Shown here piece after piece: positions 8,321 to 15,037 of a stretch of DNA of 15,037 nucleotides (the stretch's first letter is position 1; the number at the start of each line of letters is the position of its first letter). Origin of the DNA: Fennellomyces sp. T-0311 (lineage: Eukaryota; Mucoromycota; Mucoromycetes; Mucorales; Lichtheimiaceae). The stretch lies in the NCBI GenBank assembly GCA_025266875.1, contig JALLLT010000153.1:1-15037 (forward strand), written 5' to 3'. The notes under the pieces are model-generated. The model had not been told where the DNA came from. It did no database searches and saw nothing but the letters and a program-made list of their open reading frames with translations. The translations under genes were made by a program, and so were the position numbers.

Positions 8321-9451
8321 ATGGTTGATAACAACAGAAAAGTATCAAGACTCGAAGGCCCCAGTTTCCAAGGATATCGACAAGAAGACATGAATTCCGA
8401 TCCAGAAGATTTTACCACGAAGACTGAACTACTCATTGGAATTGACGAATCAATGCCACAAGAAACCGGACAGGATGATCAGATGCGTTTGGTCATGCAA
8501 GCATTGACCAGGATTCTGGAAACCAAGGATACCCCAGGCACAACACCAAGTTTGGGATTTCAACCACGTATACACGAACCTGATATGTACAATGGCAACC
8601 GTGTGTTAAATGCAGTGCAAAGCTGGGTGCGACAGGTCGAACTCTACCTAGGCATGTCCTCACTCAGCAAGCATACTTACGTGGACTATGCTGTGACCTT
8701 TTTACCTGGCGAGGCCGAGATCTGGTGGCAACAACAAGCTCGTGCGGCAAAGGACACTGGCAAGACTGTCACTTGGGATGATTTCAAGGAACGCATCGAA
8801 GCGGCGTATAGTCCAGCTAATGCAGCGCAGATGGCTAGAGATTACATAGCCGAGCTGGTACAAGTTGGATCTGTTGCCGATTACGTCGCTCAGTTCCAGG
8901 CGCTTTGGTGTGCATTGCTGACTATGACTGACGAGGAGGCCAAGGACCGTTTCGAACGAGGTCTGCAACCTCTCATCCGTGGTGAAGTTCGTTTCCGGTT
9001 CCCTACTAGCGCCAACAAGTCGATGCGTTTGGCCTTGATGTGTGACAGCAACCACACTCAGAGTATGATGGCTTTCGGTCAAGCTGCCCAGGGTTTCTAT
9101 CATCAACAACCTCAGCAGTTCCAGCAGCAACAAGCCAATCAGTTCCACGTACCAGAGTATCTGCGCTCCTCAGGTGTGGCACCTATGGATTTGGACGCCA
9201 TCTGCTCAAGAAGGCCAGGTTCCAGCAGGTGCTCACCTGGTCGCGGTAATGGGTCCAACAACTGGCGTCGACAAGACAATGATGGCGATGACAGGGAGTG
9301 CTTCAACTGTGGTGGTTTCGGCCACATCGCTCGTAACTGTGCGTCTGCTCCTCGTCACCAAAGTGGTAATGGTACCAATGGTGGCCGGCATCAAGGCAAC
9401 AATCGTTCCAGTTATCAAAGCCACCCAAAAGGCCAAGCGCGGTCGAATTGA
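8321..9451 (+). CDS. gag: Element B Gag (capsid/nucleocapsid polyprotein), intact
   Basis: 376 aa, starting at the first ATG, 5 nt after the PBS. About residues 90-230 form a retrotransposon gag domain (YVDYAVTFLPGEAEIWWQQQ, FKERIEAAYSP, ADYVAQFQALW, DRFERGLQP). A Gln-rich linker follows, then HVPEYLRSSG and APMDLDAI, conserved in A and C. A single CCHC zinc knuckle CFNCGGFGHIARNC lies at 9299-9340, and the tail is Asn/Gly/Arg-rich. Gag would form the virus-like particle and bind the element RNA. It ends at TGA 9449-9451, 19 nt after a slippery heptamer from which pol is predicted to be made by -1 frameshifting. Confidence 0.9.
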   Translation: MVDNNRKVSRLEGPSFQGYRQEDMNSDPEDFTTKTELLIGIDESMPQETGQDDQMRLVMQALTRILETKDTPGTTPSLGFQPRIHEPDMYNGNRVLNAVQSWVRQVELYLGMSSLSKHTYVDYAVTFLPGEAEIWWQQQARAAKDTGKTVTWDDFKERIEAAYSPANAAQMARDYIAELVQVGSVADYVAQFQALWCALLTMTDEEAKDRFERGLQPLIRGEVRFRFPTSANKSMRLALMCDSNHTQSMMAFGQAAQGFYHQQPQQFQQQQANQFHVPEYLRSSGVAPMDLDAICSRRPGSSRCSPGRGNGSNNWRRQDNDGDDRECFNCGGFGHIARNCASAPRHQSGNGTNGGRHQGNNRSSYQSHPKGQARSN

Positions 9452-9468
9452 AGGGAGTTCTTCCGCGC
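9424..9468 (+). promoter_or_regulatory. -1 ribosomal frameshift signal, element B
   Basis: Slippery heptamer C CCA AAA at 9424-9430 lies in the gag frame. After a 6-nt spacer, GCGCG (9437-9441) can pair with CGCGC (9464-9468), with an inner GAAG/CTTC pair (9450-9453 with 9460-9463). The gag stop lies inside this structure. The pol frame is -1 relative to gag. Confidence 0.7.
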
Positions 9469-9911
9469 CAATCACCATCCCTCAACTTGGTCGAACAAGA
9501 GCCACTGCCAGTTTCTGAAGGCCAACTGATTGACCTATCCGATGACCAAGATGAAGATGCCCGTTTGCTACAAGAGACACTGCAGGAGGATAAACAGTAC
9601 TTTGATTCCTTGCTATCAATATAAGAATCTGACTTACCCCTGTATTCCATGTCTTGTAATGGTTGCCCTGTGCTTGTGTTGATCGATTCCGGTGCCACTG
9701 GTTCCTATGTTGCGCCAAGAATCGCAAAAGCCTTACCCATACGTGAAGTACCCAGCCGCGAAGTCGAGACTGCCGGAGGCCATGTCATGTCAATCAGTCA
9801 GCAAGCCACTTTGTTGTTGAATGCCCAAGGATATAAGCATGTCACTGCTGCTTATGTCCTCGACACAAAGTTTGATGTGATCCTCGGTCGCGACTGGCTC
9901 AAGGCTGTTAA
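9431..9911 (+). pseudogene. Element B protease region of pol, broken
   Basis: In the -1 frame after the heptamer the reading is open to TAA 9622-9624 (an AAA Lys codon in A and C). It resumes with PLYSMSCNGCPVLV, the aspartic protease site LIDSGATGSYV (Asp codon 9685-9687), ETAGGHVMSI, and DVILGRDWLKAV. A 1-nt deletion relative to A at about 9909-9924 then shifts the frame. Upstream of the protease is an acidic linker (LIDLSDDQDEDARLL) shared with A and C. As sequenced, no protease-RT fusion can be made. Confidence 0.8.
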
Positions 9912-11696
9912 CCAATACCTGGTTGGGAGCTGGATACTTGGCGGATTAAAAAGGGTGAACACGCATATGTCATTCGTCCACAACGTAAGCGTGTAATCCC
10001 TGAACTGGCGTATCTGATCTCGCACCGTCAAGTCCAACGTTTGGAGCGCAGCAAGGAGCTCGACAATGTCTTCGTGTGCTTCCTGAGACCTCAAGATATG
10101 GAACCAACAAGCAATACAAACGATCACTTGGCCAAGGCTCTAATTGAGGAATTCAGCGATGTTTTCCAAGATAAGTTGCCTGGCCTACCTCCCAAGCGTG
10201 ACATCGAACATATCATTGACACTGGTGACGCTGCGCCGATTTCAAGACCACCGTACAAGATGAGCCCACGCGAATTGGACGAGCTGCGCCGCCAATTGAC
10301 CGAATTGCTGGATTTGGGTTTGATCCGCCCTAGCTCGTCTCCTTGGGGTGCACCTGTCCTATTTGTCCGCAAGAAAAATGGCGAAATGCGAATGTGTATT
10401 GACTATCGAGCGGTCAATCGGGTCAGTAAGCGCATCTCAACACCCTTACCTCGGATTGATGAGTGCCTCGAACGTCTCCATGGCATGCGATACTTCTCCA
10501 AGCTTGATCTGCGGTCTGGGTATCACAATTTACGGCTGCGAGAGGAGGATATTCCGAAAACAGCGTTCAACACACGTTATGGCTCGTTCGAATGGCTGGT
10601 TTTGAGTTTCGGGCTCATGAACAGCCCTCCGGTGTTCCAGTCCTGGATGAACTCTGTCGTGGGTCCCGAATATCTCGACCGGTGTGCTATGGTGTACTTG
10701 GATGATGTCTTGGTGTTCAGCAAAACCAAGGAACAACACGAAAAGGATGTTCGGGCGATTTTGGAGAAATTCCGCAAGGCGAAGGTGATTGCAAATGCGA
10801 AAAAGTGTGAGCTGTTCAGGACCGAGTTGGAGTTTGTTGGCCACCAGGTGACGGCCGACGGCATTCTCCCTGCAAAGTCAAAAGTTCAGGCGATTCAAGA
10901 CTGGCCGGTGCCCACGAATGTCCAGGAAGTTCGCCAGTTCGTTGGTCTCGGGTCGCATTATCGTCGATTTATTCGTGATTTTGCTGCCTTAGCCGCGCCA
11001 TTGACAGACTTGACGAAAGGTACAGGAGCAAAGAAAAGGGCAATCAACTGGACTGCCGAATGTCAACAAGCTTTTGAAGAAATCAAGGCCCGCATGACTG
11101 CTGCCCCGATCCTGCAGCCACCAAATCCGGATGCCCCCTATGTGATTGAAGTCGACAGCAGCGACTACGGTGTTGGTGGCGTGCTGCTGCAACAAGGAGA
11201 TGATGGCCTGATGCACCCATTGGCGTTCGAGTCGAAGAAGCTGTCCACCGCCGAACGTGCGTATCCTGCCCAAGAACGCGAACTACTAGCGATTTTGCAT
11301 GCCTTGCGCACCTGGCGATGTTTTGTGGACGGCCGCAAGTTCACAGTGTTTTCAGATCATCACCCACTCAAGTACTTTCGGACCAAAACCAAACCAACCC
11401 CTCGTTTGACAAGGTGGATTGCCGAACTTGAGCTATACGACCCTGATATACAGTATAAACCAGGCAAGGACAACCATGTGGCCGACCTGTTGTCTCGGCG
11501 TGATGGCCCCGAGTGCGTCACACAAGAAGCCGAGATGGAACCCGAATTCCTGTACGCTGTCAAGGCCGTTCAAGATTCTGACTGGCCTAAGTTTTACGCC
11601 CTTCCAGAAGACCAATGGCCCCCACATACAAGGATCTGCTGCTCAAGCACCGAGGCAAGTTTGTGGTACGCGATAACTGTGTGTTTCGCAAAGTGA
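9912..11696 (+). CDS. pol: Element B reverse transcriptase-RNase H segment of pol
   Basis: Frame open from 9912; the longest Met-initiated stretch starts at 10041, but translation would naturally come from upstream Gag-Pol. The protease-RT linker ends in FVCFLRPQD. RT shows SRPPYKMSP, SSPWGAPVLFVRKKNG, MCIDYRAVN, motif A SKLDLRSGYH (Asp codon 10506-10508), SFGLMNSPPVFQ and the catalytic YLDD (10695-10706). RNase H has EVDSSDYGVGG, FESKKLSTAERAYPAQERELLA and FSDHHPLKYF, followed by the usual LYDPDIQYKPGKDNHVADLLSRR. All visible catalytic residues are present. After DQWPP, a 1-nt deletion relative to A throws the frame into 24 unrelated residues and a stop at 11694-11696. Confidence 0.9.
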   Translation, partial: PIPGWELDTWRIKKGEHAYVIRPQRKRVIPELAYLISHRQVQRLERSKELDNVFVCFLRPQDMEPTSNTNDHLAKALIEEFSDVFQDKLPGLPPKRDIEHIIDTGDAAPISRPPYKMSPRELDELRRQLTELLDLGLIRPSSSPWGAPVLFVRKKNGEMRMCIDYRAVNRVSKRISTPLPRIDECLERLHGMRYFSKLDLRSGYHNLRLREEDIPKTAFNTRYGSFEWLVLSFGLMNSPPVFQSWMNSVVGPEYLDRCAMVYLDDVLVFSKTKEQHEKDVRAILEKFRKAKVIANAKKCELFRTELEFVGHQVTADGILPAKSKVQAIQDWPVPTNVQEVRQFVGLGSHYRRFIRDFAALAAPLTDLTKGTGAKKRAINWTAECQQAFEEIKARMTAAPILQPPNPDAPYVIEVDSSDYGVGGVLLQQGDDGLMHPLAFESKKLSTAERAYPAQERELLAILHALRTWRCFVDGRKFTVFSDHHPLKYFRTKTKPTPRLTRWIAELELYDPDIQYKPGKDNHVADLLSRRDGPECVTQEAEMEPEFLYAVKAVQDSDWPKFYALPEDQWPPHTRICCSSTEASLWYAITVCFAK

Positions 11697-12937
11697 AGAT
11701 TGGCAACAACATCAAGGACATCCGCTATGTTTTGTTTGCTCGTCGCGCCGATCTTGTGGCACAGTTCCACAAATCGTTTGGTCACCCGGGGAATACCACC
11801 ATGTACGATCTGATGCGCAAACGCTGGTGGTGGCCTGACATGCGCTCCGATATTCAAGACTGGTTAGCTACCTGCCAAGAGTGTCAGCTTGCTGCAAATG
11901 CCGATCGACAAGTCCACCATGCCCCAATGAAGCCTTTGGATGTGCCACCTCCATTCTCCCGCTGGCATCTTGATTTTGTGGGTGAGCTGCCTACCACGTT
12001 AAATGGCAATCGCTGGCTTCTTGTTGCTGTGGACTATGCCACCAATTGGACCATCGCCCGGGCTGTCCCAGATGCCACTGGTGCCGCAATTGCAGAATTC
12101 ATTTATGAGGAAATAGTCATGCGTTTCTCTTGTCCTACTGAAATCTGCACAGATCGTGGTGCCAATTTTATGTCCAAAGTGCTTGCCCACTATCTCGGTC
12201 GTCTTAAGGTCAATCACACCTTCACATCTGCTTTCCACCCGCGAACCAATGGCAAGGCTGAGCGCACAAATGGGATTCTGAAGCAAATGCTCCGCAAGTA
12301 TGTTCAAGGCCGAATTCACGACTGGGACAAGTTTGTTGATGCAGCATTGTTTGCTTGTCGCGTTCGCAAACATCGCACTTCAGGTTTCAGTCCCTTCTTC
12401 CTGGTTTATGGACAAGAGCCTGTATTGCCTGGTGATCATTTACGTCCTTTCATCAATATGATGGAGGCACCTACAGATGAATCAATTGAAGTACATGGAC
12501 GAGTCCCTGAAGTACGCCGCTTACGCGAGGCACGTGCCTTAGCCGAACACCGATTGAAAGCCAATGCCGCCAAAGATAAAGAACGTTGGGATGCTGTCCT
12601 CAAACCTCAAAAATTTTCTATTGGCGATCACGTTTTGATGCGGCACGAGAACAAGCTCAGCCTCGAGTTCAATTGGAAGGGTCCGTTCAAGGTGATTCGC
12701 ATGCATCAAGACTCAGATATCTATCAGTTGCAAGATCTCAATGGCCAAGTGTACTCTTCTTGGGTGCATACTGATCGCCTTCGTCCTATCCATATTGCCC
12801 CCAATACGTCACCATCCGAACCTTGGTACGATCCCACAGCTGTTCGTGCTACCGAGCGTCGCGATCTGCAGGCTGCCGGTTTTCTTGCGTTGTTGTCCGA
12901 GGACGTCCAACAGTCTGAGGAGGGGGTATTGTCGTAG
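11615..12937 (+). CDS. pol: Element B integrase segment of pol
   Basis: 440 codons from an ATG that is probably not a true start; in A the same sequence continues directly from RNase H. The zinc-binding N-domain has FHKSFGHPG and CQEC. The core catalytic triad is Asp 11972-11974, Asp 12152-12154 and Glu 12260-12262, giving D-x59-D-x35-E (LDFVGEL, CTDRGANF, KAERTNG). Then comes KPQKFSIGDHVLM and the GPY/F module WKGPFKVIRM to WVHTDRLRPIHI. About 45 residues follow with no chromodomain. The stop codon (12935-12937) and the last residues lie inside the 3' LTR, which begins at 12930. Confidence 0.9.
   Translation: MAPTYKDLLLKHRGKFVVRDNCVFRKVKIGNNIKDIRYVLFARRADLVAQFHKSFGHPGNTTMYDLMRKRWWWPDMRSDIQDWLATCQECQLAANADRQVHHAPMKPLDVPPPFSRWHLDFVGELPTTLNGNRWLLVAVDYATNWTIARAVPDATGAAIAEFIYEEIVMRFSCPTEICTDRGANFMSKVLAHYLGRLKVNHTFTSAFHPRTNGKAERTNGILKQMLRKYVQGRIHDWDKFVDAALFACRVRKHRTSGFSPFFLVYGQEPVLPGDHLRPFINMMEAPTDESIEVHGRVPEVRRLREARALAEHRLKANAAKDKERWDAVLKPQKFSIGDHVLMRHENKLSLEFNWKGPFKVIRMHQDSDIYQLQDLNGQVYSSWVHTDRLRPIHIAPNTSPSEPWYDPTAVRATERRDLQAAGFLALLSEDVQQSEEGVLS
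12917..12926 (+). other. Polypurine tract, element B
   Basis: GAGGAGGGGG, then TAT, then the LTR start TGTCGTAGCC. It would prime plus-strand DNA synthesis. It overlaps the end of the integrase frame. Confidence 0.8.
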
Positions 12938-13224
12938 CCATTTCTGGCGGACTTCTTTGGTTTCCCCTTTTTGGATGATCCTTCCTTGTCGCGCAGTATT
13001 AGCTGTTGCACAGGTCGCTGCGGTATGTCGCAGCACCTCTTTGTACTCCCTTTTGTTATTATCGTTATCATCACATTTATTATCCACATCATGCGCAGCA
13101 ATCCGCAGTAAGCTGCAGTAGTATTTTATTAGCATTAGAAAACATATAAATATCCCTTTAGACTAAAAGAATAAACATTATCTATCTACTTCTCTCTCAA
13201 AACCTTTTATCTGTTATTGGCTAC
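12930..13224 (+). repeat. 3' LTR of element B, last 28 bp replaced by element C
   Basis: Starts TGTCGTAGCC and matches the 5' LTR through GTTATTGGCTAC, where element C begins (TGTCGTAGCCAG at 13225). The missing tail corresponds to 8273-8300 of the 5' LTR. Confidence 0.9.
13145..13175 (+). promoter_or_regulatory. TATA box and poly(A) signal, B 3' LTR
   Basis: TATAAAT at 13145-13151 and AATAAA at 13170-13175, as in the 5' LTR. Confidence 0.6.
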
Positions 13225-13534
13225 TGTCGTAGCCAGAAATGGCAGGCATTCCTTTTTTGGTCTGTACAACCAAGAACACGTAGTCGCTTCTTGTTAAGAC
13301 ACGCTCTCTTCGAGACGTAGTCTCTGGTCAATACAACACGTAGCTCTTTTCCTGTTGAACACGTATATCCCTAGCACATACTTAGTATAACCAACTAGTA
13401 GAAAAACATATAAATATCCCCCATCGTTGTAGACAATAAAGGCATCTTTCAAGTCATCTTTATTCTTCTATTTTCTTCGCCCATTTCGCTGATCCACTGG
13501 CTTCGGTATTATCCGCCAAAAAAAGATTACGACA
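13225..13534 (+). repeat. 5' LTR of element C (310 bp)
   Basis: Starts TGTCGTAGCC and ends TTACGACA, a perfect TGTCGT/ACGACA terminal inverted repeat, directly before the PBS. U3 contains four ACGTA motifs (about 13278, 13315, 13340, 13363) not arranged this way in B. The TATA region and the 3' end (CTTCGGTATTATCCGCCAAA) resemble those of the A LTR. Confidence 0.85.
13409..13440 (+). promoter_or_regulatory. TATA box and poly(A) signal, C LTR
   Basis: TATAAAT at 13409-13415 and AATAAA at 13435-13440. Confidence 0.6.
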
Positions 13535-13536
13535 AT

Positions 13537-13549
13537 TGGTAGCGAAAGC
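13537..13549 (+). other. Primer binding site, element C
   Basis: TGGTAGCGAAAGC, 2 nt past the LTR end, identical to A and B. Confidence 0.8.
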
Positions 13550-13557
13550 AAGGTTTT

Positions 13558-14592
13558 ATGAGCGATAAACAATATCCTGGAAATCGATATACAGGCGCTG
13601 GTTTCCAAAAATTTCGAACACAACATCAACTGGTGGACATTGTGGAAGAAGAACCTACGACAAGAAGTGAACTCACCTTTGACCCAAGGATGGAACAAGA
13701 CACAACGGCAACAATCCTGCAGGCGCTCAAGCAGCTGTTGGAGAAACAAGAGGCAACACCAGCTTTCCGTGCTCGCGGACGTGAACCCGACACGTACCAC
13801 GGCGACAGAAGCTTGGATGCTGCGACTGGTTGGGCGCGCATGATGGAACGGTATCTCGAAATGGCACAGCTGCAAGAACATCAGTGGGTCGACTATGCGG
13901 CAACTTTTCTACGTGGCGAAGCAGAAACCTGGTGGCGACAACAGGAGATGCGAGCAGATGTACACGAATGGGCAGACTTCAAGAAGCGATTGTTGGCCAA
14001 CTTCAGCCCGCCTAACCGTTTGCAGCTGGCGCGAGATCGTTTGGCCGAATTAGTACAGAGGGACTCCGTAGCATTGTACGTTTCCCAGTTCCAGGCAGCT
14101 TGGTCGGCAGTGCCTTCCATGACGGATGAAGAGGCGTTGGATCGTTTCAAGAGAGGTCTGCAGCCAACGGTGCGCGTACAAGTCATGATGCAATTCCCGA
14201 AATCAACGGATGAAGCAATGCAGCTAGCACTGGCGGTCGAGGCAGCACATCAACAAGTCCTCTGGCAACAGACGTATCCACACAACCAATTTCCCCAACA
14301 ACCAGTACACCAACAGTCGCTCCAACAGCAAGTTGTTCCAGAATATCTGCGATCGAATGGTGTGGCACCCATGGATCTGGATGCAATCGGCTCTCGCAAT
14401 CAGTCGTGGCGTGCCTCAAGACCAGGTTCATCCAATGGACGACAACCCGGTGGTGGTACTGACCGGACATGTTTTAATTGTGGTGGCGTCGGCCACATGA
14501 AACGTGAATGTCCGTCTCCTCGTCGGTCAAGGCAATCCAGACAAGCATTCTCCAACCAACAGTCGGGAAAAGGCCAAGCGCGTCGAGATTGA
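13558..14592 (+). CDS. gag: Element C Gag, intact
   Basis: 344 aa from the first ATG after the PBS (MSDKQYPG), the same start as A. The gag domain is at about residues 75-225 (EHQWVDYAATFLRGEAETWW, FKKRLLANFSP, ALYVSQFQAAW, DRFKRGLQP). A Gln-rich linker, VPEYLRSNG and APMDLDAI follow, then one CCHC zinc knuckle CFNCGGVGHMKREC (14470-14511) and a basic tail ending KGQARRD. It is clearly diverged from B Gag in the N-terminal 60 residues. It ends at TGA 14590-14592 beyond a slippery heptamer. Confidence 0.9.
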   Translation: MSDKQYPGNRYTGAGFQKFRTQHQLVDIVEEEPTTRSELTFDPRMEQDTTATILQALKQLLEKQEATPAFRARGREPDTYHGDRSLDAATGWARMMERYLEMAQLQEHQWVDYAATFLRGEAETWWRQQEMRADVHEWADFKKRLLANFSPPNRLQLARDRLAELVQRDSVALYVSQFQAAWSAVPSMTDEEALDRFKRGLQPTVRVQVMMQFPKSTDEAMQLALAVEAAHQQVLWQQTYPHNQFPQQPVHQQSLQQQVVPEYLRSNGVAPMDLDAIGSRNQSWRASRPGSSNGRQPGGGTDRTCFNCGGVGHMKRECPSPRRSRQSRQAFSNQQSGKGQARRD

Positions 14593-14610
14593 AGGGAGTC
14601 CCTTCGCGCT
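14565..14610 (+). promoter_or_regulatory. -1 ribosomal frameshift signal, element C
   Basis: Slippery heptamer G GGA AAA at 14565-14571 lies in the gag frame. After a 5-nt spacer, AGCGCG (14577-14582) can pair with CGCGCT (14605-14610). An adjoining hairpin AAGGG-AGT-CCCTT spans 14592-14604, and the gag stop lies in the bulge. The pol frame is -1 relative to gag and stays open past the stop. Confidence 0.75.
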
Positions 14611-15037
14611 GCACACATACATCCCTTAACACAGTACAAGACGCATCCACAGTGGTTCCGGAAGGAGATTTGGTTGACTTATCGGAGGATCAAGAGCCTG
14701 AGGCGCAGGTATTGCAGACCACATTAGAGCAAGACAGTCAATACTTCGATTCATTGCTATCAATAAAAACCACTGACTTGCCTCTGTATTTGATGTCTTG
14801 TAACGGCCGTACACTCGAGGTGCTCATCGACTCCGGTGCTACTGGCTCGTATGTTGCCCCCCGTATTGCCAACTCTTTGCCTTGCCGTTGGTGCCTGGCC
14901 GTCAAGTGGAAACTGCCGGAGGCCATGTCATGTCTATTAACCAACAGGCGACCTTGGCGCTGGATGCCCAAGGATATCACCACCAAACCACCGCATATGT
15001 TCTTGACACCAAGTTCGACTTGATCCTCGGTCGCGAT
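14572..15037 (+). pseudogene. Element C protease region of pol, frameshifted, partial
   Basis: The -1 frame after the heptamer encodes RPSASRLKGVPS, an acidic linker (DLVDLSEDQEPEA), DSQYFDSLLSI and the protease active site LIDSGATGSYVAPRIA (Asp codon 14829-14831). After NSLP a single-base deletion relative to B, at about 14889-14892, moves the conserved ETAGGHVMSI and DTKFDLILGRD into another frame. The frame with the Asp runs to a stop at 15021-15023. RT and the rest lie beyond the window. Confidence 0.75.

Larger units (their letters stand above)
7979..13224 (+). mobile_element. Ty3/gypsy element B, nearly complete
   Basis: Order: 5' LTR 7979-8300, PBS 8303-8315, gag 8321-9451, pol in the -1 frame (PR, RT, RNase H, INT), PPT 12917-12926, 3' LTR 12930-13224. 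PR-RT-RH-INT order and a GPY/F module after INT are diagnostic of Ty3/gypsy. No chromodomain follows. gag is intact; pol has one stop (9622) and two 1-nt deletions (about 9909-9924 and about 11621-11625), so this copy is not autonomous as sequenced. The 3' LTR lacks its last 28 bp because element C begins there. The left flank GGATC (7974-7978) should be the target-site duplication. Confidence 0.9.
13225..15037 (+). mobile_element. Ty3/gypsy element C, 5' part, runs off the window
   Basis: LTR 13225-13534, PBS 13537-13549, gag 13558-14592, start of pol to the window end. It belongs to the same family as A and B but with a distinct U3. It is nested in the 3' LTR of B; the left flank GCTAC (13220-13224) should be one copy of the target-site duplication. 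A 1-nt deletion in the protease coding region (about 14889-14892) breaks pol as sequenced. Confidence 0.85.

Noticed and set aside
9174..9518. Third frame overlapping the B gag end as a protein
   Set aside because: It is the +1 frame of gag with low-complexity Val/Thr content; pol is in the -1 frame and a similar shadow occurs in A.
9622..9624. TAA in B pol as a recoded or read-through stop
   Set aside because: A and C have AAA here, the context is not conserved as a stop, and B already uses a frameshift for pol.
11615..11696. RNase H/INT overlap in B as a second programmed frameshift
   Set aside because: A reads through the same junction in one frame and B is one base shorter there, so a deletion is the simpler explanation.

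Overview
The window is fungal and eukaryotic: compact GT-AG introns of about 50-70 nt, Ty3/gypsy LTR retrotransposons and no bacterial-type gene packing. The short introns, the zinc-finger gene and the retrotransposon style suggest an early-diverging fungus (Mucoromycota-like). That placement is an inference from pattern recognition, not a database result.

Left part (1-3060), host-like sequence. On + there is a seven-exon gene (244-1878, 428 aa predicted). Its N-terminus is low-complexity Ser/Arg/Pro with a 24-bp tandem repeat, and its C-terminal half resembles the fungal DUF6532 family. On - there is a two-exon gene (2924-2176, 232 aa predicted) with a CxxC-x18-CxxC zinc-finger head. Between them lies AT-rich sequence with no recognisable gene.

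Right part (about 3061-15037), a pile of related Ty3/gypsy elements. Element A (-, 7671 to about 3061) is an old, stop-ridden copy that keeps its 5' LTR, gag, PR, RT-RH and most of INT; its 3' end, including the 3' LTR, is gone. LTR D (+, 7672-7978) is an older, diverged LTR of the same family. Element B (+, 7979-13224) is the most complete: two LTRs, PBS, intact gag, pol broken by one stop and two 1-nt frameshifts, and a PPT. Element C (+, 13225 to beyond the window) has its LTR, PBS, an intact gag and the start of pol with one frameshift. All three internal regions start at a PBS matching the 3' end of an initiator-Met-type tRNA. All three carry an in-frame -1 ribosomal-frameshift heptamer just before the gag stop (C CCA AAA in A and B, G GGA AAA in C), with a GC-rich stem downstream in B and C.

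Architecture: A, B and C all appear to have landed inside LTRs of their own family. A sits 7 bp inside the start of D, B sits near the 3' end of D, and C sits near the 3' end of B's 3' LTR. Two of these sites fall in the same GGCTACG motif, which occurs in inverted orientation near both LTR ends. This suggests self-targeted integration, or at least a recurrent target motif, and predicts the sequence that should lie just beyond the right edge of the window.
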